From an uncultured Opitutia bacterium (GTDB lineage Bacteria > Verrucomicrobiota > Verrucomicrobiia > Opitutales > Opitutaceae): a stretch of DNA of 41,450 nt. Below the pieces are notes generated by a model. The model worked only from the letters and a program-made list of their open reading frames with translations. It ran no database searches and was not told the DNA's origin. Positions 28,811-36,043 of the stretch are shown piece by piece (the stretch's first letter is position 1; each line of letters starts with the position of its first letter). The position numbers and the translations under genes were made by a program. The stretch is taken from assembly GCA_903827245.1 (NCBI GenBank), contig CAIKHO010000024.1:1-41450 (forward strand), written 5' to 3'.

Positions 28811-28858
28811 TCGGATTGTCTCCTGTAAAATTCCGATCCGGAACCCTTCCACAGGAGG
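28811..28858. repeat. TCGGATTGTCTCCTGT repeat, decayed copy
   Basis: TCGGATTGTCTCCTGT (28811-28826) also occurs at 36282-36297. Here the right arm is reduced to ACAGGAGG (28851-28858), so the hairpin is partly lost. Directly after it lies a tRNA-T-arm-like string, discussed as rejected. Nothing else in 28762-28961 is recognisable. Confidence 0.55.
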
Positions 28859-28961
28859 AATACCAAGGTCGCACCGAGGACGGATTCGAACCTCCGGCCC
28901 GTTCACCGGTCGCAATATTTTCGGTGTGGCGGTCGCCCTGTCCACCCTTACCGTCGCCCGC

Positions 28962-29714
28962 ATGTCATCTCCCGCTCCCCGCGTCGACGGCCGCAAGGCC
29001 GATCAGCTCCGCCCCATCACCTTCGAAGCCAATATCGCGCCCTATGCCACCGGCTCCGTGCTGGTGTCCTTCGGGCTCACCCGCGTGATCTGCGCCGCGA
29101 CCATCGAGCCCAAGGTGCCGTCCTGGATGCGCCAGCAGGGCGTGAAGGGCGGCTGGCTCACCGCGGAGTATTCCATGCTGCCCTACTCCACCCTAGACCG
29201 GAAGCAGCGCGACATCTCGAAGGGCAAGCTCGACGGCCGCACCGTGGAAATCCAGCGCCTCATCGGACGTTCCCTCCGCGCAGTCATCGATCTCCAGAAG
29301 CTGGGAGACAACACGCTCTGGATCGATTGCGACGTGCTGCAGGCCGACGGCGGCACCCGCACCGCCTCGATCACCGGCGCCTACCTCGCCGCCCGCCTCG
29401 CCGTGCAGAAGTTGATCGACGCCAAGAAGCTCGCCGCGAATCCGCTCAGCGACTCCGTCGCCGCCGTCAGCGTGGGCGTCTTCGCGGGCCGCGAGCTGCT
29501 CGACCTCAACTACGTCGAGGACAAGGACGCCGAGGTCGACTTCAACATCGTGATGACCGGCCAGGGCCAGTTCGTCGAGGTGCAGGGCTCCGGCGAAGAG
29601 GCCACCTTCACCCATGCCCAGCTGCAGAGCCTCATCGGCCTGGCCCAGAACGGCCTCAAGGAGCTGGCGTCTTTGCAGACCGCGTTCATGACAAAGCATC
29701 TGCTGAAGCTCTAG
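28962..29714 (+). CDS. rph: Ribonuclease PH
   Basis: The 250-aa phosphorolytic 3'-5' exonuclease trims tRNA 3' ends. It begins MSSPAPRVDGRKADQLRPIT, where RVDGRKADQLRPI is the typical RNase PH start. Further landmarks are GSVLVSFGLTRVICAATIE, GWLTAEYSMLPYSTL, RQRDISKGKLDGRTVEIQRLIGRSLRA-like segments, and IWIDCDVLQADGGTRTASI. Its length is normal. ATG 28962 fits the family; the frame is open 12 codons further upstream. The last segment, KHLLKL, is typical. It is flanked by repeats on both sides and is likely to be a single-gene unit. Confidence 0.95.
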   Translation: MSSPAPRVDGRKADQLRPITFEANIAPYATGSVLVSFGLTRVICAATIEPKVPSWMRQQGVKGGWLTAEYSMLPYSTLDRKQRDISKGKLDGRTVEIQRLIGRSLRAVIDLQKLGDNTLWIDCDVLQADGGTRTASITGAYLAARLAVQKLIDAKKLAANPLSDSVAAVSVGVFAGRELLDLNYVEDKDAEVDFNIVMTGQGQFVEVQGSGEEATFTHAQLQSLIGLAQNGLKELASLQTAFMTKHLLKL

Positions 29715-29755
29715 GCGCGTAGGATGGGGATATGGGTGCTTTCTTCTTTCTCCCT

Positions 29756-29823
29756 GTAGGAGCCTGCTTGCAGGCGATGAGCCGCGTGGCCCAATCTAAA
29801 AATCACCTGCAAGCAGGCTCCTA
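29756..29823. repeat. REP doublet (BIME) after rph
   Basis: GTAGGAGCCTGCTTGCAGGC plus GAT (from 29756) and its inverse, ATCACCTGCAAGCAGGC ending CTCCTA (29802-29823), form 22-bp arms with one mismatch. The first 20 bases are identical to the left unit of the doublet at 2925. It separates rph from the cyclase gene. Confidence 0.85.
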
Positions 29824-29897
29824 TCACGGCATGAGGCCAGCCAAGCTTGGAACTCCCCGTCTCGCCGGGCGCGACTGACCCGTTTGCCCGTCCGGTC

Positions 29898-31787
29898 ATG
29901 CCCCAGCTTGAGCAACATTTCCACTGGATCTGGGAGTTCGATTCCCCGCCGGAGGCGCTCTGGCCGCTCGTCTCCAACACCGACCGCTTCAATCGCGACT
30001 GCGGCTATCCGCCGGTGACCGTCGTCCCCCCGGCTCCTGGCGACAAACCGCACGTGACCAATGCGCGCCGCCTCCGGGCCAATGCCGGCGGGGTCGTGAT
30101 CGAATGGGACGAACTGGCCTTCGAATGGCTCGCGCCGCGGCGGTACGCGGTTGAGCGAATCTACTACCGCGGACCGGTGGCAAAGATGCTGATGACCTGC
30201 GAGCTCACCCCGCGAACCGGCGGCGGGACCACACTCGTTTACGATATGCGGCTCACGCCCGCCGGGCTCCTCGGCCGCCTGACCCTGCCGCTGGTCATCG
30301 GCCGCAAGGCGCGGGCCACCACCGAGCGGGTTTTCCGCCGCTATGACGAGTTCGCCCGGCAAGGCCTGCGCACCTCACTGCTGGCCCAAAGGCCTTCGCT
30401 CGCCACGGGCGGGGCCGAGCGTCTCTCCGGCATTCGCCAAGTCCTTGTGACTGAGGCAGGGCAGTCCGAACCTCTCGTGGCCCGGCTCGCCGACTTCATC
30501 GCCACGTCGGACGACCTCGCCGCCACGCGCATCCGGCCGTATGCCCTCGCGGCCCAGTGGGGCACTGGCCGTCTTGAGATCCTGAAGCTCTTCCTGCACG
30601 CGACCCGCGCCGGGCTCCTCGATTTCAGCTGGGATCTTGTCTGTCCCCATTGCCGCGGTGCGAAAGTGACCACGCCTTCGCTCAGCAGCGTCACGCCGGA
30701 GGCCCATTGCGACTCCTGCAACGTCGATTTCACCGCCAACTTCGACCAGTCGGTCGAGCTCACCTTCATGCCCAACGCCGCCATCCGCCCGGTGACCCGC
30801 GCCGACTATTGCGTGGGCGGCCCGCAGGTGACGCCGCACATCGTGGCGCAGCAGGTCCTGCCGCCGCACGGGCAGCGGGTTCTTCCACTCGCGCTCAATC
30901 CCGGACGATACCGCGTGCGCGCCCCCGGCCTGGCCCGGCAGCACGCGTTCCGCGTGGAGGCCGGCGGCCCCGTCGCCCTGGGTATCGATCTGGGCACGTC
31001 CCCGCTCGCCGAGCCCGTCGTCGCTTCCGCCGGTGAGCTCACGCTTACAAACACCAGCGGCGACGAACACCTCGCCATCGTCGAACACGTCGCCTGGAGC
31101 GACCAGGCGACGACGGCAGCCGAGGTCACATCGCTCCAGCTTTTCCGCGACTTGTTTTCGCGCGAGGTGCTGCGGCCGGGCGAGCAAATCTCGGTCGGTT
31201 CCATGACCATCGTCTTCACCGACCTGAAGAACTCGACCCAACTCTACAAGGACATCGGCGATGCCCCCGCCTTCGGCCGCGTGCTCACGCATTTTGAAAT
31301 CCTCAAGGCTGCGGTCGCCGCCGAGAATGGCGCCATCGTCAAGACGATGGGCGACGCCATCATGGCCGTCTTTCCCCGGCCGCTCGCCGCACTCCGGGCC
31401 GTGCTGCACGCCCAGCACTGGCTTGCCCGCCCGCAGGACTACACCCTGCCGCCGGGCGTGAACGTGCCGGCGTCCTCCCTCCGGCCGCTCGCCCTGAAGG
31501 CCGGCCTCCACTGCGGCCCCTGCCTGGTCATCAACCAGAACGAGCGGCTCGATTATTTCGGCACCACCGTGAACATCGGCGCCCGGCTCTGCAGCCTTTG
31601 CACGGGCTCCGACCTCGTCCTCTCCAGCGCGGTGCGCCAGGACCCGGAGGTCGCCGCCTGGCTGGCCCGGCCCGGCCATGAAATCGCCGCGGAGGAGGAG
31701 CGCGCCCGACTCAAGGGCTTTGGCGACGAAACGTTCACCGTGTCGCGCGTGCGTCTCCACCTCGGTTTTTCCAAGCGGCCGTTCTGA
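29898..31787 (+). CDS. Class III nucleotidyl cyclase with SRPBCC and zinc-ribbon domains
   Basis: The 629-aa cytoplasmic protein has three parts. Residues about 1-165 look like a SRPBCC/START-like ligand-binding fold (SPPEALWPLVSNTDRFNRDC). Residues about 200-420 form a DUF5939-like region with a probable zinc ribbon, Cys249-x2-Cys252 and Cys271-x2-Cys274. Residues about 430-620 are a class III cyclase domain with metal-binding Asp442 (VFTDLKNST) and Asp486 (MGDAIMAVF), and transition-state Asn559 and Arg563 (VNIGARL). The purine-selecting pair reads Lys482 and Thr556, as in CyaC-type adenylyl cyclases, so cAMP is the likelier product. ATG 29898 is preferred to TTG 29847. No cAMP receptor gene is nearby. 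Confidence 0.83.
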   Translation: MPQLEQHFHWIWEFDSPPEALWPLVSNTDRFNRDCGYPPVTVVPPAPGDKPHVTNARRLRANAGGVVIEWDELAFEWLAPRRYAVERIYYRGPVAKMLMTCELTPRTGGGTTLVYDMRLTPAGLLGRLTLPLVIGRKARATTERVFRRYDEFARQGLRTSLLAQRPSLATGGAERLSGIRQVLVTEAGQSEPLVARLADFIATSDDLAATRIRPYALAAQWGTGRLEILKLFLHATRAGLLDFSWDLVCPHCRGAKVTTPSLSSVTPEAHCDSCNVDFTANFDQSVELTFMPNAAIRPVTRADYCVGGPQVTPHIVAQQVLPPHGQRVLPLALNPGRYRVRAPGLARQHAFRVEAGGPVALGIDLGTSPLAEPVVASAGELTLTNTSGDEHLAIVEHVAWSDQATTAAEVTSLQLFRDLFSREVLRPGEQISVGSMTIVFTDLKNSTQLYKDIGDAPAFGRVLTHFEILKAAVAAENGAIVKTMGDAIMAVFPRPLAALRAVLHAQHWLARPQDYTLPPGVNVPASSLRPLALKAGLHCGPCLVINQNERLDYFGTTVNIGARLCSLCTGSDLVLSSAVRQDPEVAAWLARPGHEIAAEEERARLKGFGDETFTVSRVRLHLGFSKRPF

Positions 31788-31798
31788 ACAAAGACGGT

Positions 31799-31820
31799 GG
31801 GGCGGGTCTTCGCCCGCCCT
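31799..31820 (+). repeat. REP-like hairpin after the cyclase gene
   Basis: GTGGGGCGGGTCTTCGCCCG followed by CC: a GTGG head and a GGCGGG/CCCGCC stem, starting 12 bases after the cyclase stop. It is of the same type as the GGCGGG elements at 21084 and 31999. Confidence 0.6.
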
Positions 31821-31833
31821 TTGCAACCCGGAG

Positions 31834-31912
31834 GATTTTTGGCCACAGATTTCACCGATGGGCACAAATAACGTGCGCCATCATCTGTACCCATCGGTGC
31901 AACCGTGGCTGA
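31834..31912. repeat. Long palindrome of the CACCGATGGGCACA family, copy 2
   Basis: TTTTTGGCCACAGATTTCAC (from 31836) continues to GATGGGCACAAATA. The inverse arm carries ATCTGTACCCATCGGTG and ends CCGTGGCTGAC. It shares ACAGATTTCACCGATGGGCA with copy 3 at 32551. It lies in the 228-base gap 31788-32015, which is filled by repeats and contains no gene. Confidence 0.8.
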
Positions 31913-31918
31913 CAAGCC

Positions 31919-31945
31919 GTAGGGGCGTTCCTCGCGAGCGCCCGG
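31919..31945 (+). repeat. REP element, GTAGGGGCG family
   Basis: GTAGGGGCGTTCCTCGCGAG followed by CGCCCGG. The GTAG head is at 31919 and the hairpin GGGCG.../...CGCCC follows; the flanks AAGCCG and CGGCTT extend the stem. It is the closest relative of the elements at 15110 and 20217. Confidence 0.7.
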
Positions 31946-31998
31946 CTTTATAATCGCAGGTCGGGTGACAACGAGGAACACCCCCGCTTTCCAAGCGA

Positions 31999-32018
31999 GG
32001 ACGGGTTGTCCCGCCCTA
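31999..32018 (-). repeat. REP element providing the stop codon of the CII-like gene
   Basis: On the minus strand TAGGGCGGGACAACCCGTCC starts at 32018. Its first three bases are the TAG stop of the gene at 32016-32486. It matches the TAGGGCGGGTCTCGGACCCG element that supplies the esterase stop at 21085. Confidence 0.6.
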
Positions 32019-32486
32019 TTTCTTGTCCGGCTCGTTCGGTGGCCCGAAGTTTCCGCTCTCCGCCGCCTTGACGAAGCCCTCGGTCACGCTCTTCAGCTCC
32101 TCCCAGCGCGCCCGGATGGTTTTCGCCTCGTCCCTGGTGATTACGTTGTCGGAAGAAGACGTTGCGATCGTCGACAGCATGTCGGCAAATTCATGCACGA
32201 TGTCGTTCGTGATGGGGATCAGCGGCTTCAGCCGCGGCAGGTGCTGCGGATTGCGGATGTAAAAACCGCCCGCCCGCTCGCTCACCCACTGGGCAATGCG
32301 CGTATCGCCCGTGGTGCGGACCAGCTGTCCCACACGGTCGAGCGGGTTGTTTGCCCCGCTGCCACTGTCGTCCTCCGGCGGCTCGGCCCATTTGTAAATC
32401 AGCGACAGCGAAAGCCCCAGCTCCGCGGCAATCTGCTTCGCGCTCGTCCGTTTCAAGACCTCCTTCATCACCTCGTGCGATTCCAT
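32016..32486 (-). CDS. Phage-CII-like DNA-binding regulator
   Basis: The 156-aa protein starts MESHEVMKEVLKRTSAKQIA. A helix-turn-helix of lambda-CII type follows (SAKQIAAELGLSLSLIYKWAE, about residues 14-34), then NPLDRVGQLVRTTGDTRIAQ and WVSERAGGFYIRNPQHL, stretches I associate with the 'phage regulatory CII' family found in several Gram-negative phyla. The C-terminal half is helical (DIVHEFADMLSTIATSSS). It has no phage genes beside it, so it may be a domesticated regulator. ATG 32486 is chosen because the upstream part of the frame runs into a palindromic repeat. The stop codon belongs to a REP element. Confidence 0.7.
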   Translation of the reverse strand: MESHEVMKEVLKRTSAKQIAAELGLSLSLIYKWAEPPEDDSGSGANNPLDRVGQLVRTTGDTRIAQWVSERAGGFYIRNPQHLPRLKPLIPITNDIVHEFADMLSTIATSSSDNVITRDEAKTIRARWEELKSVTEGFVKAAESGNFGPPNEPDKK

Positions 32487-32550
32487 GGCCGGGTGATGCT
32501 GCCGGGGCCGGCCCGAAACGCAATCCCGAGCCTCCCGAAGGCAATCCTGA

Positions 32551-32630
32551 TTTTGGCGACAGATTTCACCGATGGGCACAGATAAACACACCCGCTATTT
32601 GTGCCCATCGGTGTAATCCGTGGCCAAAAA
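32551..32630. repeat. Long palindrome of the CACCGATGGGCACA family, copy 3
   Basis: TTTTGGCGACAGATTTCACC (from 32551) continues to GATGGGCACAGATA. The right arm reads TATTTGTGCCCATCGGTGTA and ends CCGTGGCCAAAA. About 34 bases pair on each side around an 11-base loop. It fills the divergent gap between the CII-like regulator and sucC, so any promoters for both genes must lie at or beside it. Confidence 0.85.
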
Positions 32631-32724
32631 TTCCGAGTTTCGTTCGCTGGCCACAATAATCTCCCGCCCCATTGCTTTTTTGCGTGCCTCCGCCCGCCGC
32701 TTTCTGGCAGACATGACGTCCCGC

Positions 32725-33909
32725 ATGAACATTCACGAGTATCAGGCCAAGGCGCTCTTTGAAAAATTCGGCGTGCCCGTCCCCCAGGGCGCATCCGCGA
32801 AGTCCGCCGCCGAGTTCGACGCCGCGCTCGCCTCCCTGCCGGAGGGTCCGACCATGGTGAAATCCCAGATCCACGCCGGCGGCCGCGGCAAGGGCACCTT
32901 CACCGACGGCTTCAAGGGCGGCGTCAAGTTCTGCAAGACCAAGGCCGACGCCAAGGAAATCGCCGGCAAGATGATCAACAACACCCTCGTCACCGTCCAG
33001 ACCGGCCCCGCTGGCCGCAAGGTCCAGACGATCTACTTCACCGTCGCGAGCGATATCAAAAAGGAATATTACCTCGCCATCCTCCTCGACCGCGCCTCGT
33101 CCAAGCCGGTCATCGTCGGCTCGACCGAGGGCGGCGTGGAGATCGAGAAGGTTGCCCACGACACGCCCGAGAAGCTGTTCAAGATTCTCGTCGACCCCGC
33201 CTACGGACTCGCCGATTTCCAGGTGCGGGAGCTCATCTTCAAGCTCGGCTTCACCGGTGCCGAGGCGAAGAACGCCGCCAAGCTCATCCGCAACCTCTAT
33301 AATGCCTATTGGGCCACCGATGCGGCCATGATCGAGGTCAACCCGCTCATCACCACGCCCACCGGCGATGTGCTCGCGCTCGATGCCAAGGTCTCCTTCG
33401 ACGACAACGCTCTTTTCCGCCACCCCGAGATCGTCGCCCTGCGCGACCTTAACGAGGAGGACCCGAAGGAGATCGAGGCCTCAAAGTTTTCGCTCAGCTA
33501 CATCGCGCTCGACGGCAACATCGCCTGCCTCGTCAATGGCGCCGGTCTCGCCATGAGCACGATGGACATCATCCAGCATTTCGGCGGGACCCCGGCCAAC
33601 TTCCTCGATGTCGGCGGCGGCGCCTCGAAGGACCAGGTCGTCGCGGCCTTCAAGATCATCCTCGGCGACCCGAACGTGAAGGGCATCCTCGTGAACATCT
33701 TCGGCGGCATCATGGACTGCAACGTGATCGCCACCGGCATCGTCGAGGCGGTCAAGGAGGTCGGGCTCAAGCTTCCGCTCGTCGTCCGCCTCGAGGGCAA
33801 CAACGTCGCCGCCGGCAAGGCCACGCTTGCCGCCTCCGGCCTCAAGCTCGTGTCCGGCGACACCATGGCCGACGCCGCCCAGAAGATCGTCAAGCTGGTG
33901 GCCGCATAA
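32725..33909 (+). CDS. sucC: Succinyl-CoA synthetase (succinate-CoA ligase), beta subunit
   Basis: The 394-aa ATP-grasp subunit carries nucleotide and CoA-binding functions of the TCA enzyme that makes ATP or GTP from succinyl-CoA. It begins MNIHEYQAKALFEKFGVPVP and has VKSQIHAGGRGKG in the ATP-grasp region. EVNPLI in MIEVNPLITT and NGAGLAMSTMD follow, then the C-terminal NIFGGIMDCNVIA. Its length is typical (E. coli 388). ATG 32725 is chosen to match the invariant MNIHEYQ start; ATG 32713 (MTSRMNIHEYQ) is an alternative. A VOC gene is inserted between sucC and sucD, which are usually adjacent. Confidence 0.96.
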   Translation: MNIHEYQAKALFEKFGVPVPQGASAKSAAEFDAALASLPEGPTMVKSQIHAGGRGKGTFTDGFKGGVKFCKTKADAKEIAGKMINNTLVTVQTGPAGRKVQTIYFTVASDIKKEYYLAILLDRASSKPVIVGSTEGGVEIEKVAHDTPEKLFKILVDPAYGLADFQVRELIFKLGFTGAEAKNAAKLIRNLYNAYWATDAAMIEVNPLITTPTGDVLALDAKVSFDDNALFRHPEIVALRDLNEEDPKEIEASKFSLSYIALDGNIACLVNGAGLAMSTMDIIQHFGGTPANFLDVGGGASKDQVVAAFKIILGDPNVKGILVNIFGGIMDCNVIATGIVEAVKEVGLKLPLVVRLEGNNVAAGKATLAASGLKLVSGDTMADAAQKIVKLVAA

Positions 33910-33917
33910 GCCCGGCT

Positions 33918-34003
33918 GAGAGCCAAGAGCTAAGAGTCCAGAGCCAGCCAACCCGATCATCCCGCCCAACCGCTACACACTCTCGACTCTAGACTCTCCG
34001 CTT
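33918..34003. repeat. Leader repeat in front of the VOC gene
   Basis: The purine-rich left arm GAGAGCCAAGAGCTAAGAGT (from 33918) and the pyrimidine-rich right arm CTCTCGACTCTAGACTCTCC (from 33980) are imperfect inverse copies. The right arm ends a few bases before the ATG at 34012. A sister element with the same layout precedes sucD (34383-34467). Confidence 0.75.
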
Positions 34004-34011
34004 TCCCTTCC

Positions 34012-34377
34012 ATGCCCATCCAAATCAAGGAACTCGCCTTCGTCTTCCACCCCGTCACCGACGTGGCGCGCGCCCGGAAGTTTTACGAGGGCCTGCTCGG
34101 CCTGAAGACCGGCGTGCAGATCGAGTTCGCGCCCGGCCAGTGGTGGATCGAGTACGACATCGCCGGACAGGCCCTCGCGATTTCCAACGCCATGCCCGGC
34201 ACGCCGTCCGCCAGCCTGACCCTCGAAGTCGCCAACCTCGACGAGTCCCTCGCCGCCGCGCGCGCGGCCGGCGCCACCATCGCCTTCGAGGTGATGGAAT
34301 TCCCTCCCTGCCGCCTCTTCGCCATTAAGGACCCCGATGGCAACCAGATCGGACTCCACCAGCGCAAAGCCGGCTGA
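34012..34377 (+). CDS. VOC-superfamily (glyoxalase-like) protein between sucC and sucD
   Basis: The 121-aa protein consists of two betaalphabetabetabeta modules. The first reads [20 protein letters not shown] and the second [20 protein letters not shown], ending in the typical [14 protein letters not shown]. The possible metal ligands are His13, Glu and the Glu/His in the C-terminal GNQIGLHQ, but the usual full ligand set is not certain. VOC proteins include glyoxalase I, dioxygenases and methylmalonyl-CoA epimerase; this short form cannot be assigned a substrate. It sits between sucC and sucD with similar inverted repeats on both sides, which suggests that it was inserted there or that its expression is tied to the operon. 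Confidence 0.8.
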   Translation: MPIQIKELAFVFHPVTDVARARKFYEGLLGLKTGVQIEFAPGQWWIEYDIAGQALAISNAMPGTPSASLTLEVANLDESLAAARAAGATIAFEVMEFPPCRLFAIKDPDGNQIGLHQRKAG

Positions 34378-34382
34378 AAAGT

Positions 34383-34467
34383 CCATAGTCGAGAGCCAAG
34401 AGTCCAGAGCTCTCGATCCGGAAACCACTCCTCTCCTGCTCCAGACTTTCAGCTCTCGACTCTCAGC
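34383..34467. repeat. Leader repeat in front of sucD
   Basis: GTCGAGAGCCAAGAGTCCAG (from 34389) is mirrored by the right arm CAGACTTTCAGCTCTCGACT (ending about 34461). The right arm stops 11 bases before the sucD ATG and the leader then reads TTTCCTTCCC. It shares GAGAGCCAAGAG and CTCTCGACTCT with the element at 33918. Confidence 0.75.
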
Positions 34468-34477
34468 TTTCCTTCCC

Positions 34478-35401
34478 ATGTCCATCCTCGTCACTCCTGA
34501 AACCAAGATCCTCATCCAAGGCATCACCGGCGACTTCGGCGGCCGTCACGCGAAGCTCTCGCTCGACTACGGCACCAAGGTCGTCGCCGGCGTCACGCCC
34601 GGCAAGGGCGGGCAGTTCTTCGAGCATGGCACGCACAAGGTGCCGATCTTCAATTCCGTCGCCGAGGCCGCGGCTGCGACCGGCGCCACCGTCTCCGCCA
34701 TCTTCGTGCCGCCGCCGTTTGCGGGTGACGCCATCCTCGAATGCGTGGACGCCGGCCTCGACCTCGCGGTCGCCATCACGGAGGGCATCCCGGTCAAGGA
34801 TATGGTCCGCGTGAAGCGCGCCATGCAGGGCAAGAAAACCCGCCTGCTCGGCCCGAACTGCCCCGGGGTCGTCACGCCCGGCACGGGCAAGGACTCCTTC
34901 GGCGGCTGCCGCATCGGCATCGCCCCGGGCTACATTCACAAGAAAGGCCACGTCGGCGTGGTCTCCCGCTCCGGGACGCTGACCTACGAGGCGGTGTTCC
35001 AGCTCACGTCGAAGAACATCGGCCAGACCACCTGCGTCGGCATCGGCGGCGACCCGGTCAACGGCACCTCGCACCTCGATGTGATCAAGCTCTTCAACGC
35101 CGACCCCGAGACGCACGGCATGATCCTGATCGGCGAGATCGGCGGCAACGCCGAGGTCGAGGCCGCGCGCTGGATCAAGGCCAACTGCAAAAAGCCGGTC
35201 GCCGGCTTCATCGCCGGCGCTACCGCCCCCGCCGGACGCCGCATGGGCCACGCCGGCGCGATCGTCGGCGGCGCCGAGGATACCGCCGCCGCCAAGATCG
35301 CCGTCTTCAAGGAATGCGGCATCGAGGTAGCGTCCACACCCTCCGACATGGCCGACGCCCTCCTGCGCGCCGCCAAGGCCAAAGGTGTGACACTCTCCTG
35401 A
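34478..35401 (+). CDS. sucD: Succinyl-CoA synthetase (succinate-CoA ligase), alpha subunit
   Basis: The 307-aa subunit carries the phosphorylated histidine. It starts [20 protein letters not shown], with the CoA-binding Rossmann region [19 protein letters not shown]. The power-helix signature [19 protein letters not shown] follows, then the active-site His258 in [12 protein letters not shown]. The length is slightly above E. coli SucD (289). ATG 34478 is chosen because the sequence before it is a leader repeat. It is separated from sucC by the VOC gene. No terminator is seen directly after the stop, but a palindrome lies at 35434-35462. Confidence 0.96.
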   Translation: MSILVTPETKILIQGITGDFGGRHAKLSLDYGTKVVAGVTPGKGGQFFEHGTHKVPIFNSVAEAAAATGATVSAIFVPPPFAGDAILECVDAGLDLAVAITEGIPVKDMVRVKRAMQGKKTRLLGPNCPGVVTPGTGKDSFGGCRIGIAPGYIHKKGHVGVVSRSGTLTYEAVFQLTSKNIGQTTCVGIGGDPVNGTSHLDVIKLFNADPETHGMILIGEIGGNAEVEAARWIKANCKKPVAGFIAGATAPAGRRMGHAGAIVGGAEDTAAAKIAVFKECGIEVASTPSDMADALLRAAKAKGVTLS

Positions 35402-35433
35402 AATCCGGGCATACGGGCGGTCTCCGATCTTTT

Positions 35434-35462
35434 ATGGGGCCCATGAGTCTCATGGGCCCCAT
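35434..35462. repeat. Perfect 14-bp palindrome after sucD
   Basis: ATGGGGCCCATGAG, one base (T), then CTCATGGGCCCCAT: a perfect 14-bp inverted repeat with a single central base, 32 bases after the sucD stop. It is followed by TTGGTCCCATAAT, a partial repeat of the motif. It lacks a T-run, so it is not a classical terminator. Confidence 0.75.
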
Positions 35463-35550
35463 TGGTCCCATAATCAGCCTCCGTCTTATGACATAGTTTG
35501 CGCTGGCCAAGCGCCACCCCGGCGGTTTTCTTCACCCCCGCATCAGGAAC

Positions 35551-35673
35551 GAACCGGCCCTCCACAAGCCGGTTCTGCCAACCGGGCCGGGAGCGGCCAC
35601 GGTGGATCGGGGGAGACCCCGGATGTGCGCAGCCCGCAAGGGAGGCGAACCAAGAAACGCTCCCGAAGACGAT
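35551..35673 (+). ncRNA. Structured non-coding stretch before a terminator (unassigned RNA candidate)
   Basis: Between sucD and the small integrase-like gene lies a 343-base gap with no credible gene. From 35551 it shows three stems in a row: GAACCGGC/GCCGGTTC (35551-35575), CGGGG-GAGA-CCCCG with a GNRA tetraloop (35608-35621), and GGGAGGCG/CGCTCCC (about 35640-35664). A strong intrinsic terminator follows directly. This layout fits a small RNA or a leader RNA. I could not match it to a known class: RNase P, tmRNA, SRP and common riboswitch signatures are not evident. Weak cobalamin-riboswitch-like strings (CCCGCAAGG, CCCGAAGAC) occur but are not convincing. Confidence 0.35.
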
Positions 35674-35706
35674 ACCGACCTGATGCCCAGGTCGGTTTTT
35701 TGTTTT
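35674..35706 (+). terminator. Strong Rho-independent terminator
   Basis: ACCGACCTG (35674-35682) and CAGGTCGGT (35688-35696) form a perfect 9-bp stem with a five-base loop, followed by TTTTTTGTTTT. It is the only textbook intrinsic terminator recognised in this window. It ends either sucD transcription or a separate small RNA, and lies 38 bases before the ATG of the small gene at 35745. Confidence 0.85.
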
Positions 35707-35744
35707 CATCACCCTGGTGCGCGAACCTCAACCCTTCACGCATC

Positions 35745-36002
35745 ATGTCCACGACCACCACCCTCCCAGCCACCGCCACTCCCGCCCTCCGCGTCCGCGC
35801 GGAGAACCCGAATCACCATCTCTGGAACAACCACGGCACGTGGTTCCTGCACTACACCGTGCATCCCACGCCCTTCACCAAGGAGCGCCTGCGGCGCACC
35901 CTCGGGACGAAGGATGTGCGCGTCGCCCGCACGCGCCGGGATATATTCTTCGCGCACCTCACGGGACAGACCACAGCCCTCTCCCCGGAGGTCGCCGCGT
36001 GA
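35745..36002 (+). CDS. Orphan small protein resembling a tyrosine-recombinase N-terminal (arm-binding) domain
   Basis: The predicted 85-aa protein has a Thr/Ala/Pro start, then NHHLWNNHGTWFLHYTVH and ERLRRTLGTKDVRVARTRRD. The order 'short beta strands - R-R-x-L-G-T-x-D - helix' is typical of the AP2-like arm-type DNA-binding domain at the start of tyrosine recombinases (xLYxRxGxWYxRxxxxGKRxRxSLGTxDxxEAxxR). No core-binding or catalytic recombinase domain follows; the frame stops at 36002 and the next sequence is repeats. It may be a free-standing regulator of recombination or the remnant of an integrase. A terminator and structured RNA candidate lie just upstream. Confidence 0.55.
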   Translation: MSTTTTLPATATPALRVRAENPNHHLWNNHGTWFLHYTVHPTPFTKERLRRTLGTKDVRVARTRRDIFFAHLTGQTTALSPEVAA

Positions 36003-36043
36003 ATGCCAAGCCGGAACGATGCCGTTGAAACGTAGCGATCGGT

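Noticed and set aside
28868-28912. A tRNA-like T-arm string (minus strand GGTTCGAATCC) before rph
   Set aside because: The flanking bases do not pair as a T-stem (two of five pairs fail), no matching acceptor strand or anticodon arm is found at the right distance, and no CCA follows. At most it is a decayed tRNA fragment.
29847-29897. A TTG start at 29847 for the cyclase
   Set aside because: The 17 extra residues show no family pattern and ATG 29898 is followed directly by the SRPBCC-like domain; TTG cannot be excluded.
35551-35701. A cobalamin riboswitch before the small gene at 35745
   Set aside because: Short strings such as CCCGCAAGG and CCCGAAGAC recall the class, but the conserved GGTGAAAATCC-type core and B12 box are not found, and the downstream gene has no link to B12. 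Kept only as an unassigned RNA candidate.
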